DNA from: Chloroflexota bacterium
GTDB taxonomy: Bacteria; Chloroflexota; UBA6077; CF-72
NCBI GenBank assembly: GCA_019242065.1
Contig: JAFAWJ010000413.1
Coordinates: 1-5,348, forward strand
DNA: 5,348 nt
Reading direction: 5' to 3'
The notes below the pieces were generated by a model. That model was not told the DNA's origin. It worked only from the letters and a program-made list of their open reading frames with translations, and searched no databases. The position numbers and the translations under genes were made by a program. Shown one piece after another: positions 1 through 5,348 of this stretch. How positions within the stretch are numbered: position 1 is the first letter of the stretch; every line of letters starts with the position of its first letter.

Positions 1-1126
1 GCGGGATCTTGCGGGCGGGTGCATTTGGACAGCACTGCGGTTTCAGTGAACAGCCCTCGCAGTCAAGCTTGCTGGCGCGATAACGAATCATGCCGTCCGC
101 GTCGATGAGAGGTCGGGGCGTTCGGTAGATTTTCTGGCGCTGCCTGAGCTCCTTCCCAGCGGGGCAGATATAGCAGTCGCGCTCATGGTCATAGGCGAAG
201 TCGTCGCGCGAGAAGGTGCCGTCGGTGCGTTGGGATTTGTCGAACACAGGGATGTGCGGCTCGATACCGCGCTCATGCACCAGCCAGGCGAGGTTCTCGG
301 CCGAACCGTAGCCGGCGTCGGCCGCCAGCCGCTCGGGCCGCAGGCCGAAACGCTCCTGCGTGCGATCGATCATCCGGCGCTGCGCCGTTACCTCGGCTTG
401 GCGGACCGCGGTGCTCGCTTCAACATCCACAATGACGGCGCACCTCAGGTCGATCAGGTAGTTGGCGCAGTAGGCGAAGAAGGCCAGCCCGCCATTCGCG
501 CCCGTCCAGCGCGACGCCGGGTCGGCATGCGCGATGAATTTCGGCACAACCGGGGTTGCCGCTCCGAACGCGGCATCGTCGAGCACGGCCAGATACTCCC
601 GCACGGCATGACCGGCCGCCTCGGGCGCCAACCACTCGCTGCCCGGCACGCTGTGTTGCCGATTGGCATCGGCCTTGATCATGCTGCCGTCGACCGCGAA
701 CCCCTCGCCACCGATTAAACCCTCGGCGATGCAGCGCTGCACGGTCGTCTCGAACACCTTGCGCAGCAGGTCGCTGTCGCGGAAGCGGCCATGCCGGTTC
801 TTCGAAAAGGTCGAATGGTCCGGCACCGCCCCGTCGAGCCCCAGCCGGCAGAACCAGCGGTAAGCCAAGTTCAGGTGAACTTCGTCGCACAACCGCCGCT
901 CCGAGCGGATGCCGAAGCAATAGCCGACGATCAGCATCCGGATCATCAGCTCCGGATCAATCGAGGGCCGTCCCACCTCGCTGTAAAACGGTGCCAAATC
1001 GCGCCGTACACCGTCCAGTTCGACAAACCGGTCGATCGACCGCAGCAGATGCTCCGCCGGGACATGACGTTCGAGCGAAAATTCGTAAAACAGCGCGTCC
1101 TGTCCGACGCGGCGTTCCCCCATCAT
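1..1126 (-). CDS. IS1182-family transposase, C-terminus cut by window edge
   Basis: Cut-and-paste DDE transposase that would move its own insertion element. The minus-strand frame is open from ATG 1126 through base 2 without a stop (375 codons seen; related transposases are usually about 450-500 aa). Residues about 20-110 match the N-terminal DUF772-type domain of IS5/IS1182 transposases, including SIDPELMIRMLIVGYCFGIR (55-74) and VPDHSTFSKNR (101-111). The first catalytic Asp is likely D146 in FAVDGSMIKADAN, and the second D270 in LAADAGYGSAENL; the Glu is not assigned here. A Cys cluster (C318, C321, C356, C359, C365, C366) is typical of the IS1182 subgroup and may bind zinc. An in-frame TGA lies 10 codons upstream with no other ATG between, so the start is ATG 1126 or the adjacent ATG 1123. 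A G-rich stretch just upstream (GGGGGGCGG) can act as ribosome binding site. No frameshift is seen, so the visible part may be functional. The family call is by motif recognition. Confidence 0.93.
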   Translation of the reverse strand, partial: MMGERRVGQDALFYEFSLERHVPAEHLLRSIDRFVELDGVRRDLAPFYSEVGRPSIDPELMIRMLIVGYCFGIRSERRLCDEVHLNLAYRWFCRLGLDGAVPDHSTFSKNRHGRFRDSDLLRKVFETTVQRCIAEGLIGGEGFAVDGSMIKADANRQHSVPGSEWLAPEAAGHAVREYLAVLDDAAFGAATPVVPKFIAHADPASRWTGANGGLAFFAYCANYLIDLRCAVIVDVEASTAVRQAEVTAQRRMIDRTQERFGLRPERLAADAGYGSAENLAWLVHERGIEPHIPVFDKSQRTDGTFSRDDFAYDHERDCYICPAGKELRQRQKIYRTPRPLIDADGMIRYRASKLDCEGCSLKPQCCPNAPARKIP

Positions 1127-1205
1127 CGACCGCCCCCCAGCCGCCGTGATGCGAGATCATACCGTGTCCCTCACGATGTTTTTCAACACAATCGCCCCTA
1201 ACCGG
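1..1205 (-). mobile_element. IS1182-like insertion sequence, partial; right-hand boundary approximate
   Basis: The element contains the transposase and extends past its start codon on the right. Between 1127 and about 1205 no gene is present. The stretch around 1178-1203, reading on the minus strand as GGTTAGGGGCGATTG then TGTTGAAAAAC, looks like an IS terminal region, because TGTTGAAAAA-type sequences are common at IS1182 ends. Only one end lies in the window, so the inverted repeats cannot be paired and no target duplication can be checked. The boundary is therefore an estimate. Confidence 0.6.
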
Positions 1206-1209
1206 TCTT

Positions 1210-1239
1210 TCCCGGCGCCCTATATTGAGCCGGGATTTT
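1210..1239 (+). terminator. stem-loop followed by T-tract, candidate terminator
   Basis: TCCCGGC (1210-1216) and GCCGGGA (1229-1235) are perfect 7-bp inverted arms around a 12-base loop, followed directly by TTTT (1236-1239). The shape fits a modest Rho-independent terminator for plus-strand transcription coming from the left. No plus-strand gene is seen on the left, so it may have ended a gene that the insertion element replaced, or it may shield the downstream gene. On the minus strand the stem has no T-tail. Confidence 0.4.
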
Positions 1240-1280
1240 GACCTTTCGCTGTAGCACTCGCTCAGTTGGGACGATCAGCC

Positions 1281-1285
1281 GGAGG
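1281..1285 (+). promoter_or_regulatory. Shine-Dalgarno GGAGG for the glycosyltransferase
   Basis: GGAGG sits 4 bases before TTG 1290. It favours that codon over the TTG at 1266, which has no ribosome binding site. Starting at 1290 gives MRIGIASLGSRGD, the usual N-terminus of this enzyme family. A TTGACC hexamer at 1238-1243 could be a -35 box, but no convincing -10 follows at the right spacing. Confidence 0.6.
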
Positions 1286-1289
1286 CCCC

Positions 1290-1664
1290 TTGCGGATCGG
1301 CATCGCCAGCCTGGGATCGCGCGGTGATTTTCAGCCTATGGCAGCTTTGGCAGTCGGCCTGGCGCGGCGTGGTCATGCTGTCCGCCTGATCGCGCCGCTT
1401 GGCTATGAGTCGCTCGTCTGCGAACCCAGCGTTGAACTGCGCGCGATCGATTACGCTGTGCGTGCCGCGCTGATGTCGCCCGATGGCAGTCGCTTGCTGC
1501 ATTCCGGACGCAACATTCTCGCCGGGCTGCGAGCCATGCGGGCGATCGGGCGGCGTCACCTACATACCGTATGGCACGGACTCGCTCAGGGAACCCAAGA
1601 TTGCGAGCTGCTCATCGGTGAAGTGACCGCTGAAGAAACCGGGTGCGCACCGCCGGCCAACTGA
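1290..1664 (+). pseudogene. UDP-glycosyltransferase (MGT / GT28-like), N-terminal fragment
   Basis: The 124 codons encode only the first part of a GT-B glycosyltransferase, of the type that transfers sugar from a nucleotide-sugar to a lipid or small-molecule acceptor. Residues 1-30 (MRIGIASLGSRGD, then QP at 15-16 and GLARRGH) form the first beta strand, the G-S-R-G-D-x-Q-P loop and the following helix. The next strand is VRLIAP, and residues about 105-112 (CELLIG) match a later strand of the acceptor domain. Full-length members are roughly 400-430 aa. The nucleotide-sugar binding C-terminal domain is absent here, and the frame ends at TGA 1662-1664 after an unfamiliar tail (EETGCAPPAN). The fragment lacks the donor-binding half and should be inactive. 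The start TTG 1290 was chosen for its GGAGG site; the frame is open upstream only to 1242. It lies next to the insertion element, which suggests local rearrangement, but the break point is not at the element's edge. Confidence 0.75.
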
Positions 1665-1708
1665 TCGATGCCGAAACGGCGCGCATCGCGCTCAAACGCG
1701 CCAGCGTT
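1643..1708 (+). pseudogene. out-of-frame coding remnant after the glycosyltransferase fragment
   Basis: In a frame shifted relative to the glycosyltransferase, GTG 1643 onward reads VRTAGQLIDAETARIALKRA with G or C at nearly every third position, as expected of real coding sequence here. After about 1708 the bias disappears, although the frame stays open to TAA 1814-1816. It overlaps the end of the glycosyltransferase fragment and has no ribosome binding site of its own. It may be the C-terminal tail of the same enzyme left after an internal deletion, since such tails often carry an acidic-helix motif like LIDAE. It may equally be debris of an unrelated gene. I do not recognise it with confidence. 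Confidence 0.3.
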
Positions 1709-1828
1709 TTTTGTTGTGGTCGCGGAATTTTCGGCTACCTTTGCGTGCTCAAATCACGTGTTTGCGCTCGCCGCCGGTCCGTTGCGGTGAGGCAAGGCCT
1801 GCGCGCGCATAGTTAAAACATCTTTACA

Positions 1829-1863
1829 TCTCCGCTTCGCATTCGCAGCGGAGACCGCCTTTT
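1829..1863 (+). terminator. stem-loop with short T-run, candidate terminator
   Basis: TCTCCGCT (1829-1836) and AGCGGAGA (1847-1854) are perfect 8-bp inverted arms around a 10-base loop. TTTT follows at 1860-1863, five bases after the stem. The T-run is short and set back, so termination would be weak. It could end transcripts of the broken glycosyltransferase, or act as a leader structure if the giant gene's promoter lies upstream of it. Confidence 0.4.
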
Positions 1864-1898
1864 AAGTCGCCGCGCGCAGTCAGTCGCTTAAGGGAACT

Positions 1899-1913
1899 GC
1901 CGAAAATTTCGGC
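1899..1913. promoter_or_regulatory. near-perfect palindrome, candidate operator
   Basis: GCCGAAA and TTTCGGC are exact inverted 7-bp halves around a single A. The loop is too short for an RNA hairpin of the full stem, so a dimeric DNA-binding protein site is the more natural reading. It lies 73 bases before the start codon of the giant gene. A related half (GATTTCGG) recurs at 1964-1971. No regulator is identified. Confidence 0.3.
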
Positions 1914-1973
1914 GCGAGGGAGAGGACAAGGCGGCGGAGCGGCCGGCAAAGGCGCGCACCGACGATTTCGGGG

Positions 1974-1979
1974 GGAGGT
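1974..1979 (+). promoter_or_regulatory. strong Shine-Dalgarno GGAGGT of the giant gene
   Basis: GGAGGT with a 6-base spacer to ATG 1986 is near optimal and fixes the start. It supports the leaderless N-terminus (MSSSTDNVGNLSDLNL) as the true one. Confidence 0.85.
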
Positions 1980-1985
1980 GTTTCG

Positions 1986-4900
1986 ATGAGCTCCAGTACC
2001 GACAACGTTGGCAACCTTAGCGATCTCAACCTAGACATTCTGGCCGCGGACGGGGCGACCGGGACGGCCGGCGATCCGACGATCGTCACGCTCGACCTGA
2101 CGCAATCGATCACGCTGAGCGCGACCAGCGGGCCGATCCTCGGGATCAACCTCGCGCCGAATGTCGAGCTGGTCATCGACGGCAACGGCCACACGCTCGA
2201 TGGCGGCGACGCCCAGCGCGGGTTCTTCGTCTATGCCGGCCAGGTCACGATCAACGACCTCAAGATCAACGACATGGTCGCGGTGGGCGGTGCCGGCGGC
2301 GCCGCTGCGTTCGGCGGCGGCGGCGGCGCCGGTCTCGGCGGCGGGTTGTTCGTCGGGGCCAATGTTCCGAGCAACGCCGGCAACGTCACCCTCGACGATG
2401 TCGGTTTCGCCGGCGACAAGGCCACAGGCGGGGCCGGCGGGCCGGGCCAGACTAACATGGGGAGGAGCACGGGGGGCGGCGGCGGTGGCGGTGGACTTGG
2501 CGGAGCCGGCGGCACCGGCGTTGGCGGCGGCGGCGGCGGCGGCGGTATCGGCGGGGTGGGGGTCAGCAGCGGCGCCGGCGGCAACGACAGCTACCCCAGC
2601 CCCCCAGGCAGCGGAGTTCGGGGGATCATCCCGGGGGCTCTGGGCGGCGGCTCCGGCGCCTTCCAAGGCGGCGCAGGCGGCGTCAATGGCGGCGGCGGCG
2701 GCGGCGCCGGCGCCGGCCCCGGCAGCCTCGGCGCCGGGGGCGGGGGCGGTGGTATAGGCGGAGCGGGCGGCGCCGGCAGCGACGGCGGCGGCGGCGGTTT
2801 CGGCGGTGGCGCCGGCGGCGCCTGGGTACTGGGTAGCAGTTCGACGGCCGGCTTCGGCGGTGGCGGCGGCGGCAGCGCCGATTCTGGGGGTCGCGGCGGT
2901 TTTGGCGGCGGTGCCGGCGGCGGTGGCAATGGCGGGACCGCCGGCTTCGGCGGCGGCAAGGGCGGCAGCCTGGCCGGCGGCTCCGGCGGCGGCGGCGGTC
3001 TGGGCGCCGGCGGCGATATTTTCCTGCAGCAGGGCGCGAGCCTGACGATCGGCGGCGATAGCCTGGGCGGATCGACGCTCGCCGCCGGCTCCGCCACGGG
3101 CGGCGCCGCGGGCGGCGGCGGCGGCGGCGGCACCAAGGGGCAGGGTCTTGGCGGCGGCATCTTCCTCGACGGCCAGACGCTGACCCTGGGCACCGGCCAG
3201 ACGGCCGGCCAGACGACGACCATCAGCGGCGTCATTGCCGATGCGGGCGCAGGGGGCGCCGGCGCGCTGCTGATCAAGGGCGCGGGAACCGTCGACCTCG
3301 TGCCGCTGGACGCAAACGCCAATCCCACGGCCAATACCTTCATCGGCGGCGTGACGGTGCAGTCGGGCGTGCTGGAGCTCGGCCAGTCGCGGGCCGCGGG
3401 GAGCGGCGCCATCAGGCTCGATCCTGCGACGACGCTGTCCTTCGGCGCCGACGGCCTGACCATCGCCAACCAGATTGAGCTCGATGGCGACCCGACTGTC
3501 GACGTCGCCTCCGGTCAGAGCGAGACGATCTCCGGCCAGATCGTCGACCAGAGCAGCAGCACGCCCGGCGAACTGGTCAAGACCGGCGCGGGAACGCTGA
3601 CCCTCGCCAACGCCTCCAATTCCTATTCCGGCGGCACCTCCATCGAGGCCGGCGCGATCGACATCGCCGCTGCCGGTGACCTCGGAACCGGCGGAGTGAC
3701 CTTCGCGGGAAGCGGGACACTCGACGCGAGCGCCGGGTTCAACCTCGGCTCCACGATCACCGTCGATACCGGCGTTTCGGCGACGATCGGCGAAACCTCG
3801 CCGACCGCCTCGCTCGCCTTGACCGGCCAGGGCTACCAGTTCGCGGCGAATTCGGATTTGCATTTCAACTCGGCCCAGAACGCGTCCAACACCGGCGCCG
3901 TCTATTTGACGCCGAGCGGCGCCTCGACCGTCGGCGCCGATGCGACCCTAGCGGTCGATAGCGGTTTCCTGCTGCTCGGGAACGCCACCGGCGCGACCCT
4001 GGTCGGACAATTCGCCGATGCGGCGGTGGGGACCGGGAGCGCCAGTGCGATCCTCGACCTCAACGGCTCTTCGGCGACATTGCACGATTTGTCGGGCAAT
4101 GCGAACGGAACGATACAGAACAGCGGCTCGACCGCCTCCGTCCTGACCCTCGACAACGACAAGAGCACCACTTTTACGGGGACGATCGTCGGAGATACGG
4201 GGGCCGGCGTCGCACTCGATGTGTCGACCGGAGCCGGCGACGTTCTGACCTTGTCGGGCGACAACGTCTATAGCGGCGAAACGACGATCGAGGCCGGAAC
4301 GCTCGAACTCGGCGCGACCCATGCGGTGGGATCGAACGGGCTGGTGTTCGACGCGTCGACCGAGCTCGTCATCGATTCCGGGGTCAGCGTCGCCAATACG
4401 CTGTTAGGTTTCGCGCCGGGCGATACGATCGACCTCAAGGGTTTCGGAAGCCCGAGCTCGATCTCGGTCAGCGGCAGTACGGTCACCGTCACGGCTGGTT
4501 CGAACACCGAGACGCTCGATGTGACCCCGCGCACGGGCGACGTGCTCACCGCCCGCCCGGACGGCGCCGGCGGAACCGATATCATGGCGTTCGATTCCGG
4601 CCAGACGATCACGACCGAAGCCCAGCTCAACCAGGATCTCGAGGCGCTCGGCGGCGCGGTATTGCCCAGCTCGGCCGCACACGCCGTCACGCTCAAGCTC
4701 GGCGGCAACTTCACGCTGACGACCCCGCTCGAAGCGATCAACCTGTCCTCGGGCGTGACGCTGACCATCGACGGCCTGAATCACACGATCAATGGCGGGT
4801 TCGACCAGCGCGGGCTGTTCGTCTATTCGGGCACCGTCACGATCGAAAACCTGACCCTGCAAGACATGAAGGCGGTCGGGGGCGCAGGCGGCGGCGGCGG

Positions 4901-5348
4901 CGGCGCCGGTCTCGGCGGCGGATTGTTCGTGGCCGGCGCCGGCGACGGGGCGTCGGCCACGCCTGACGTGACGCTGAACAACGTCAGCTTCATAGCCGAT
5001 CAGGCGACAGGCGGCGTCGGCGGCTCAACCGGCGGCCTCGGCGGCGGCGGCGGTCTGTCGGGGGGCGGGCACAACGGCGCGGGTGGCGGCGGTATCGGTG
5101 TCGGGCTCGGCATCTATGGCATCGTGCCGGGCGCGAGCGGCGGCGGTTCCGGCGACAACGGGGCTGTCGGCGGGGCCAGCGGCGGCGCGGGTGGCGGCAG
5201 CAGCACTGGCGGCGGCGGCGGCGGCGGCGGCGTGAGCGGCAAGGCCGGCAGCCACAGCGAAGGCGGCGACGGTGGTTTCGGCGGCGGTGGCGGCGGCATC
5301 GGCGGCTTCGGTAGCGGCGGCGCCGGCGGCTTCGGCGGCGGCGGCGGC
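1986..5348 (+). CDS. giant glycine-rich beta-helix / autotransporter-associated repeat protein, 3' end beyond window
   Basis: One frame is open for all 1121 codons to the right edge. Residues 8-100 form a short helix-like start and beta-strand repeats (LVIDGNGHTLDGG, then FFVYAGQVTINDL). Residues 101-343 are mostly Gly with Ala, Ser and Phe, broken by a strand pair near 116-149. Residues 344-427 are strands with a second Gly patch. Three PATR-like repeats lie at 428-466, 529-560 and 752-776. FAPGDTIDLKGF (809-820) is a linker often seen in large secreted repeat proteins. From 878 the N-terminal module restarts, with Gly-rich sequence from 965 to the edge. No Cys and a single Trp (280) were seen in translation, and there is no hydrophobic signal peptide. 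Known relatives are extracellular adhesin-like or biofilm proteins with beta-helix passengers. Export by type I secretion is inferred, because module homology begins by residue 14. Alternatives are a two-partner or late-anchored autotransporter with an unrecognised leader. The specific function is unknown. Confidence 0.92.
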   Translation, partial: MSSSTDNVGNLSDLNLDILAADGATGTAGDPTIVTLDLTQSITLSATSGPILGINLAPNVELVIDGNGHTLDGGDAQRGFFVYAGQVTINDLKINDMVAVGGAGGAAAFGGGGGAGLGGGLFVGANVPSNAGNVTLDDVGFAGDKATGGAGGPGQTNMGRSTGGGGGGGGLGGAGGTGVGGGGGGGGIGGVGVSSGAGGNDSYPSPPGSGVRGIIPGALGGGSGAFQGGAGGVNGGGGGGAGAGPGSLGAGGGGGGIGGAGGAGSDGGGGGFGGGAGGAWVLGSSSTAGFGGGGGGSADSGGRGGFGGGAGGGGNGGTAGFGGGKGGSLAGGSGGGGGLGAGGDIFLQQGASLTIGGDSLGGSTLAAGSATGGAAGGGGGGGTKGQGLGGGIFLDGQTLTLGTGQTAGQTTTISGVIADAGAGGAGALLIKGAGTVDLVPLDANANPTANTFIGGVTVQSGVLELGQSRAAGSGAIRLDPATTLSFGADGLTIANQIELDGDPTVDVASGQSETISGQIVDQSSSTPGELVKTGAGTLTLANASNSYSGGTSIEAGAIDIAAAGDLGTGGVTFAGSGTLDASAGFNLGSTITVDTGVSATIGETSPTASLALTGQGYQFAANSDLHFNSAQNASNTGAVYLTPSGASTVGADATLAVDSGFLLLGNATGATLVGQFADAAVGTGSASAILDLNGSSATLHDLSGNANGTIQNSGSTASVLTLDNDKSTTFTGTIVGDTGAGVALDVSTGAGDVLTLSGDNVYSGETTIEAGTLELGATHAVGSNGLVFDASTELVIDSGVSVANTLLGFAPGDTIDLKGFGSPSSISVSGSTVTVTAGSNTETLDVTPRTGDVLTARPDGAGGTDIMAFDSGQTITTEAQLNQDLEALGGAVLPSSAAHAVTLKLGGNFTLTTPLEAINLSSGVTLTIDGLNHTINGGFDQRGLFVYSGTVTIENLTLQDMKAVGGAGGGGGGAGLGGGLFVAGAGDGASATPDVTLNNVSFIADQATGGVGGSTGGLGGGGGLSGGGHNGAGGGGIGVGLGIYGIVPGASGGGSGDNGAVGGASGGAGGGSSTGGGGGGGGVSGKAGSHSEGGDGGFGGGGGGIGGFGSGGAGGFGGGGG
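2025..2432 (+). repeat. module head, copy 1 (residues 14-149)
   Basis: First copy of a large internal protein repeat. It aligns with residues 881-1010, with a 3-residue gap before the shared IDG (64-66 and 928-930). In the 39 residues after IDG I count 24 identities without gaps, including HT, GG, QRG, VY, VTI, DM and AVGGAGG. The segment closes with GAGLGGGLFV and then ATGG, just before the Gly-rich insert. Confidence 0.85.
2283..3020 (+). repeat. Gly-rich insert of module 1, encoded by GGC-rich low-complexity DNA
   Basis: Residues about 100-345 are dominated by GG, GGG and GGA/GGF/GGS units. An uninterrupted run of seven GGC codons plus GGT lies at 2523-2546. A conserved anchor, GIIPGALGGGSG (residues 213-224), recurs in module 2. 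The composition resembles PGRS-type Gly-Ala repeats but has no strict period. It probably forms a long loop or sheet stack extruded from the beta-helix. Confidence 0.8.
3267..3383 (+). repeat. PATR-like beta-strand repeat 1 (residues 428-466)
   Basis: It starts LLIKGAGTVDL and ends TVQSGVLELG, matching the family pattern K-x-G-x-G-T ... Y/F-x-G-x-T/V-x-V-x-x-G-x-L-x-L-G. Between the halves it carries an extra loop (VPLDANANPTA). Confidence 0.7.
3570..3665 (+). repeat. PATR-like beta-strand repeat 2 (residues 529-560)
   Basis: The most canonical copy: ELVKTGAGTLTLANASNSY is followed by SGGTSIEAGAIDI. This is the autotransporter-associated beta-strand repeat that builds one turn of a right-handed beta-helix. 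Confidence 0.8.
4239..4313 (+). repeat. PATR-like beta-strand repeat 3 (residues 752-776)
   Basis: DVLTLSGDNVYSGETTIEAG followed by TLELG keeps the second half of the repeat. The segment before it (LDLNG at 690-694, LHDLSG, TFTGTIVGD) has the usual pre-PATR pattern of autotransporter passengers. Confidence 0.75.
4626..5015 (+). repeat. module head, copy 2 (residues 881-1010)
   Basis: Second copy of the module head. LNQDLEALGG (881-890) is in register with LNLDILAADG near residue 14, and V901 with V34. The copy continues to ATGG at 1007-1010. It is diverged at both protein and DNA level, so the duplication is old or under strong selection to diversify. One nearly unchanged DNA stretch encodes GGGGGAGLGGGLFV (4890-4930, against about 2313-2353). 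Confidence 0.85.
4878..5348 (+). repeat. Gly-rich insert of module 2, continues past window
   Basis: Residues 965-1121 carry the same type of Gly-rich insert, interrupted by the strand pair around 982-1007. Eight consecutive GGC codons lie at 5208-5231. GIVPGASGGGSG (1045-1056) matches the anchor of module 1. The order of the rest differs between copies. Confidence 0.8.

Larger units (their letters stand above)
1709..1985. other. intergenic leader of the giant gene
   Basis: About 277 bases without a supported gene, with lower GC in its first half (T-runs at 1708-1714 and AATTTT near 1728) than the flanking coding DNA. It holds a CACGTG palindrome (1755-1760), a stem-loop at 1829-1854, a palindrome at 1899-1913, and purine-rich sequence leading into a strong ribosome binding site. 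The promoter of the downstream gene should lie here. I could not find a -35/-10 pair with good spacing. Confidence 0.5.

Noticed and set aside
185..1201. Plus-strand frames at 185-718, 663-863 and 791-1201, and minus frame 420-920
   Set aside because: All overlap the transposase, whose own minus-strand frame shows clear family motifs from 1126 to the edge. The others have no recognisable content.
1266..1289. TTG 1266 as start of the glycosyltransferase
   Set aside because: It has no ribosome binding site and would add eight residues absent from the family. TTG 1290 follows GGAGG and begins with the typical MRIGIAS.
2161..2757. Ala/Ser-rich plus-strand frame overlapping the giant gene
   Set aside because: It is a shifted reading of GGC repeats (GCG/GCA as Ala), with no ribosome site and no conserved pattern.
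2591..3469. Proline-rich minus-strand frames (also 2231-2584 and 5114-5299)
   Set aside because: The poly-Pro is simply the complement of GGC/GGG codons in the Gly-rich inserts.
2031..3863. 610-codon open frame on the minus strand, rich in Ala and Gly
   Set aside because: It lies wholly antisense to the giant gene, whose frame has a strong ribosome site and recognisable repeats. Very high GC removes stop codons from the opposite strand. Its translation is low-complexity with no domain.
2283..5348. Collagen-like, PE_PGRS or RTX identity for the Gly-rich parts
   Set aside because: There is no strict Gly-X-Y triplet with Pro, no PE domain at the N-terminus, and no GGxGxDxxx calcium-binding nonapeptides. 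The resemblance is compositional only.
2283..5348. CRISPR-like or satellite array
   Set aside because: The DNA repetition follows the codon frame (GGC units), has no constant repeat/spacer lengths, and is explained by the Gly-rich protein.

Overview
The window is GC-rich DNA with strong G/C bias at third codon positions. Together with an IS1182-type transposase, this suggests an alphaproteobacterium (a sphingomonad or rhizobial-type genome). That placement is inferred from codon use and gene types; no marker gene is present.

Layout. Positions 1-1126, minus strand, hold the first 375 codons of an IS1182-family transposase that runs off the left edge. Positions 1127-1289 hold the end of the insertion element (exact terminus not resolved), a stem-loop followed by four T, and a Shine-Dalgarno site. 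A plus-strand glycosyltransferase begins at TTG 1290 with a textbook N-terminal motif but stops after 124 codons, so it is a truncated pseudogene. A short stretch in another frame (about 1643-1708) still shows coding-type bias and looks like debris of a second coding segment. Positions 1709-1985 are non-coding and less GC-rich, with one stem-loop and one near-perfect palindrome, and end in a strong ribosome binding site.

From ATG 1986 to the right edge one plus-strand frame stays open for 1121 codons. It encodes the N-terminal part of a giant, cysteine-free, glycine-rich beta-helix protein of the autotransporter-associated beta-strand repeat type. The protein is built from large tandem modules. 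Each starts with a short helix-like segment and a beta-helix head, and carries a very long Gly-rich insert. In module 1 this is followed by PATR-type repeats and a linker. Module 2 begins near residue 878 and is cut by the window edge. The start of module 1 aligns with the internal start of module 2, so the protein has no obvious room for, and no visible, Sec signal peptide. This points to type I secretion or another leaderless route, not classical autotransport. That is an inference, because the C-terminus is outside the window.

How the parts relate. The transposase and the broken glycosyltransferase mark a rearranged accessory region. The only intact-looking, probably functional cargo is the large surface or secreted protein. 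Whether the glycosyltransferase once served it cannot be decided from this sequence.
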